In this document: positions 62,123-64,000 of the stretch, piece after piece | How positions within the stretch are numbered: position 1 is the first letter of the stretch | How the letters are laid out: each line of letters begins with the position of its first letter | Assembly (NCBI GenBank): GCA_900555985.1 | Contig: USNF01000001.1 | Span: 62,001 to 126,000 of the forward strand | Reading direction: 5' to 3' | DNA from: an uncultured Gemella sp. | Lineage (GTDB): Bacteria; Bacillota; Bacilli; Staphylococcales; Gemellaceae | DNA: 64,000 nucleotides | Program-made: the position numbers and the translations under genes | The notes under the pieces: generated by a model | Told to the model about the DNA's origin: nothing | Database searches by the model: none | The model's input: only the letters and a program-made list of their open reading frames with translations

Positions 62123-63808
62123 TTACACCTCAGAATAAATTTGAACTAGCACTTTAATTTTATCAGTAGTTTTATTGATAATATCGATACATTGTTTATC
62201 AGCTGCGTTTTTATAAATTGCTTTAGTAATAGCAGCGTCATTTTCTAAATATTTTTTATATGTAGGAGATGTAGTTACATCGTCTCGCACTAATACATCT
62301 GCTGCGATATATTTTGTGCCAAGACTTTCATATGTATATGTTGCACCTAATGCGATTTCTGTTTCAATAAATTTAACTGCATTATTAGCTACTGGAACTT
62401 CTGTTGGCGTATTATTCGCATTTAAATGATTAGCTGTAAATAATGCCATACCATTAGCTTTCGCTTTGGTAGCTTCTACGATAGTATTAATAACAGGAGA
62501 AGCTTTTAATGTTTTATAATTTACATCACCTGTAATTAAATTAATAAAGGCACCATTATCATTAAATAATACATAACCAGTTTTGATATCTAAGAAGAAT
62601 TTTTGATTTAAGCCCCAGTGAGTAGTAAGAGGGCCACCAGATGTATAATCAAAATTAAAGAAATTAGTTTCATCTTCTTCTGCTGCTGCATTAGGGTCTG
62701 GATTCGTAGAATGGATTTGTCCATCTGCTAATTCATTCGTAATTTCAATTAAAGAATATACAGCGTAATTGCCATAAGATTTAATTTTACCTTGTGCATT
62801 CGTAACAGAAATCATATTATCACGAATAAATCCAGTTGTTACATAAATCTTATCATCAAAAATAGAAATAATAACTGGCATTTTTTTTGCTTTATAATCG
62901 TTTAATTCTTCTAGTGTATTAGCAAATACACCAGCGATAAATAAATTACCACCACGTAATTCACCAGTACGATTGACATCAGAATTAGTTACGAAAGCCA
63001 TCATGCCGTCCATACCGTTAATTGGATTAGCTTTATTAACGATACCATTAATTCTATCTTCAAGAGATAATAAATCTAATTTAGTAGGCAAACTAGATGG
63101 CATATATTTACTAAGGATTTTGCCATCACTTAATTCAATATTATTATTGCTAACAGCATCGAGTTTTGTTTTTAACGTATTAGTTTTTTCTTGTAATGCT
63201 GCAATTTTGGAACTATTAGCAGTTGTAATATCAATATTATTTTGAAGATTTCTTTTTAATGTATTAATTTCACCATTTAAATTAGATACTGTTGTACCTA
63301 AAGACACAAGAGAATTAGAGGCATCTCCAGAAGTATTAGTTAATGCTACGATAGTATCGTTAATAGTTTTTTTAACGGCTTCTAACCGAGTTAATCGTTG
63401 TTCATTTGTCTCGATTAGATTTCTAATACTGCCATCCAAATCATTCATTTCGATAGGAGTATCGGATAAACGAAATCCACGTTTAAATGCAGTGTTAACG
63501 CCTTTTACAGAACGAAGTAATTCTTTAATGTTATCGTTCATATCATCAATAGTAAGAGGAGTATCTTTACGATGATATTCTAAACGAGCATCTTCTTTAC
63601 TTAATTTTTTATTATCAAGATTGGTTAATTCATTTCGTACAGGCGTATCATTATAAGAACTTGTACCATGATTTGCATTCGTAATTGCATTTTGTAAATC
63701 TTGATTTAAATCAGAAAAACTAATAACACCAGAATGTAGAGCATGTTGTATCCAATCTATTAATGTTTGGTCAAGATGCTCTAATTTAATTTTTTGGCTT
63801 TTACCCAT
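62123..63808 (-). CDS. Tail fibre-type protein
   Basis: 561 aa. It opens KIKLEHLDQTLIDWIQHALH, like phage fibre/needle proteins. A long coiled coil includes ITTANSSKIAALQEKTNTLK. It then has beta-rich head-like domains with Gly- and Thr-rich linkers and ends LVQIYSEV. Followed by the G2-like appendage gene one base later, so both are expressed together. A ribosome site (gaggtgata) precedes ATG 63808. Confidence 0.68.
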   Translation of the reverse strand: MGKSQKIKLEHLDQTLIDWIQHALHSGVISFSDLNQDLQNAITNANHGTSSYNDTPVRNELTNLDNKKLSKEDARLEYHRKDTPLTIDDMNDNIKELLRSVKGVNTAFKRGFRLSDTPIEMNDLDGSIRNLIETNEQRLTRLEAVKKTINDTIVALTNTSGDASNSLVSLGTTVSNLNGEINTLKRNLQNNIDITTANSSKIAALQEKTNTLKTKLDAVSNNNIELSDGKILSKYMPSSLPTKLDLLSLEDRINGIVNKANPINGMDGMMAFVTNSDVNRTGELRGGNLFIAGVFANTLEELNDYKAKKMPVIISIFDDKIYVTTGFIRDNMISVTNAQGKIKSYGNYAVYSLIEITNELADGQIHSTNPDPNAAAEEDETNFFNFDYTSGGPLTTHWGLNQKFFLDIKTGYVLFNDNGAFINLITGDVNYKTLKASPVINTIVEATKAKANGMALFTANHLNANNTPTEVPVANNAVKFIETEIALGATYTYESLGTKYIAADVLVRDDVTTSPTYKKYLENDAAITKAIYKNAADKQCIDIINKTTDKIKVLVQIYSEV

Positions 63809-63820
63809 TATATATCACCT

Positions 63821-64000
63821 CTATTTCCAAACACCATTGAATGTTAACCATTCATTACCTTGTCTAAAACGAATGACACGTTCATTTGTATCGAACCATA
63901 AATTACCATTTTCAGCAGGTACTGGAGGATTAGGTCCGATAGCAATACCTTGAATATTAGCAACTTTAGGTGCAAAATCTTGACTAATTAAATGAGCTGG
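63821..64000 (-). CDS. Tail fibre-type protein, C-terminal part (runs off the window)
   Basis: 59 C-terminal residues; the gene begins beyond position 64000. It contains GNLWFDTNERVIRFRQGNEW and ends LTFNGVWK, the same W-F-D...W fibre repeat seen at the N-terminus of the 50238 protein (GALWLNLKENALKRYHKNTG). It lies 12 bases upstream of the 62123 gene and is probably in one operon with it. Confidence 0.75.
   Translation of the reverse strand, partial: PAHLISQDFAPKVANIQGIAIGPNPPVPAENGNLWFDTNERVIRFRQGNEWLTFNGVWK

Noticed and set aside
1..64000. CRISPR array, tRNA or rRNA gene
   Set aside because: No regularly spaced direct repeats and no tRNA-like cloverleaf or rRNA sequence were seen by eye; a tRNAscan run would be needed to be sure.

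Overview
The window looks like 64 kb of a large, very AT-rich tailed-phage genome. It may be an integrated or jumbo-type phage, but neither genome end is present. The evidence is long blocks of tail/baseplate-like genes, phage-style replication and nucleotide genes, a phage sigma factor, and many tiny abutting genes. The host is probably a Gram-negative-walled Firmicute (Negativicutes-like). This is inferred from a complete YadA-type trimeric autotransporter with an outer-membrane anchor, a lipoprotein, and IStron/TnpB elements typical of Firmicutes. No tRNA, rRNA, integrase, CRISPR array or capsid/terminase gene was recognised.

Layout. 1-4.7 kb (+): end of a gene interrupted by an IStron (group I ribozyme + tnpB + omega-RNA), then a virion-type protein of 737 aa split by two ORF-less group I introns around a 36-codon exon. 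4.7-18.3 kb (+): nucleotide metabolism (thyA, folA, nrdD, nrdG), a YadA-like adhesin, many small membrane/hypothetical proteins, a three-domain RNA-repair protein (kinase-phosphatase-ligase) and an acetyltransferase without a normal start codon. 18.3-19.7 kb (+): a second tnpB with its omega-RNA. 19.7-27.6 kb (+): recJ-like nuclease, dnaE split by a group I intron inside its catalytic PDxDxD motif, small genes and an SprT-like metalloprotein. A bidirectional terminator at 27.63 kb separates this from the minus-strand half.

27.7-37 kb (-): sigma factor, DUF1064-like nuclease, GroES, Cas4-like Fe-S protein, DnaB-type helicase carrying a class 3 intein in its Walker A loop, and an archaeo-eukaryotic primase, led by a perfect TTGACA-17-TATAAT promoter. 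37-53.4 kb (-): large structural/fibre proteins with repeats (BspA/DUF285 leucine-rich repeats, YIDG beta modules, W-repeats). 53.5-61.2 kb (-): six radical SAM proteins, most with SPASM-like C-terminal cysteines, interleaved with four small or uncharacterised proteins. One of these ends in the tail CHSSCHSNCHHR, which holds all of its cysteines. 61.2-64 kb (-): appendage/fibre proteins that begin the same transcription unit.

The candidate undescribed system is the radical SAM cluster. It is embedded among fibre genes and contains a precursor-like Cys/His-tailed protein, which suggests post-translational modification of a virion or secreted phage peptide. A second theme is the density of intervening elements: four group I introns (one an IStron), a second TnpB element and an intein, two of them placed in the active-site motifs of replication proteins.
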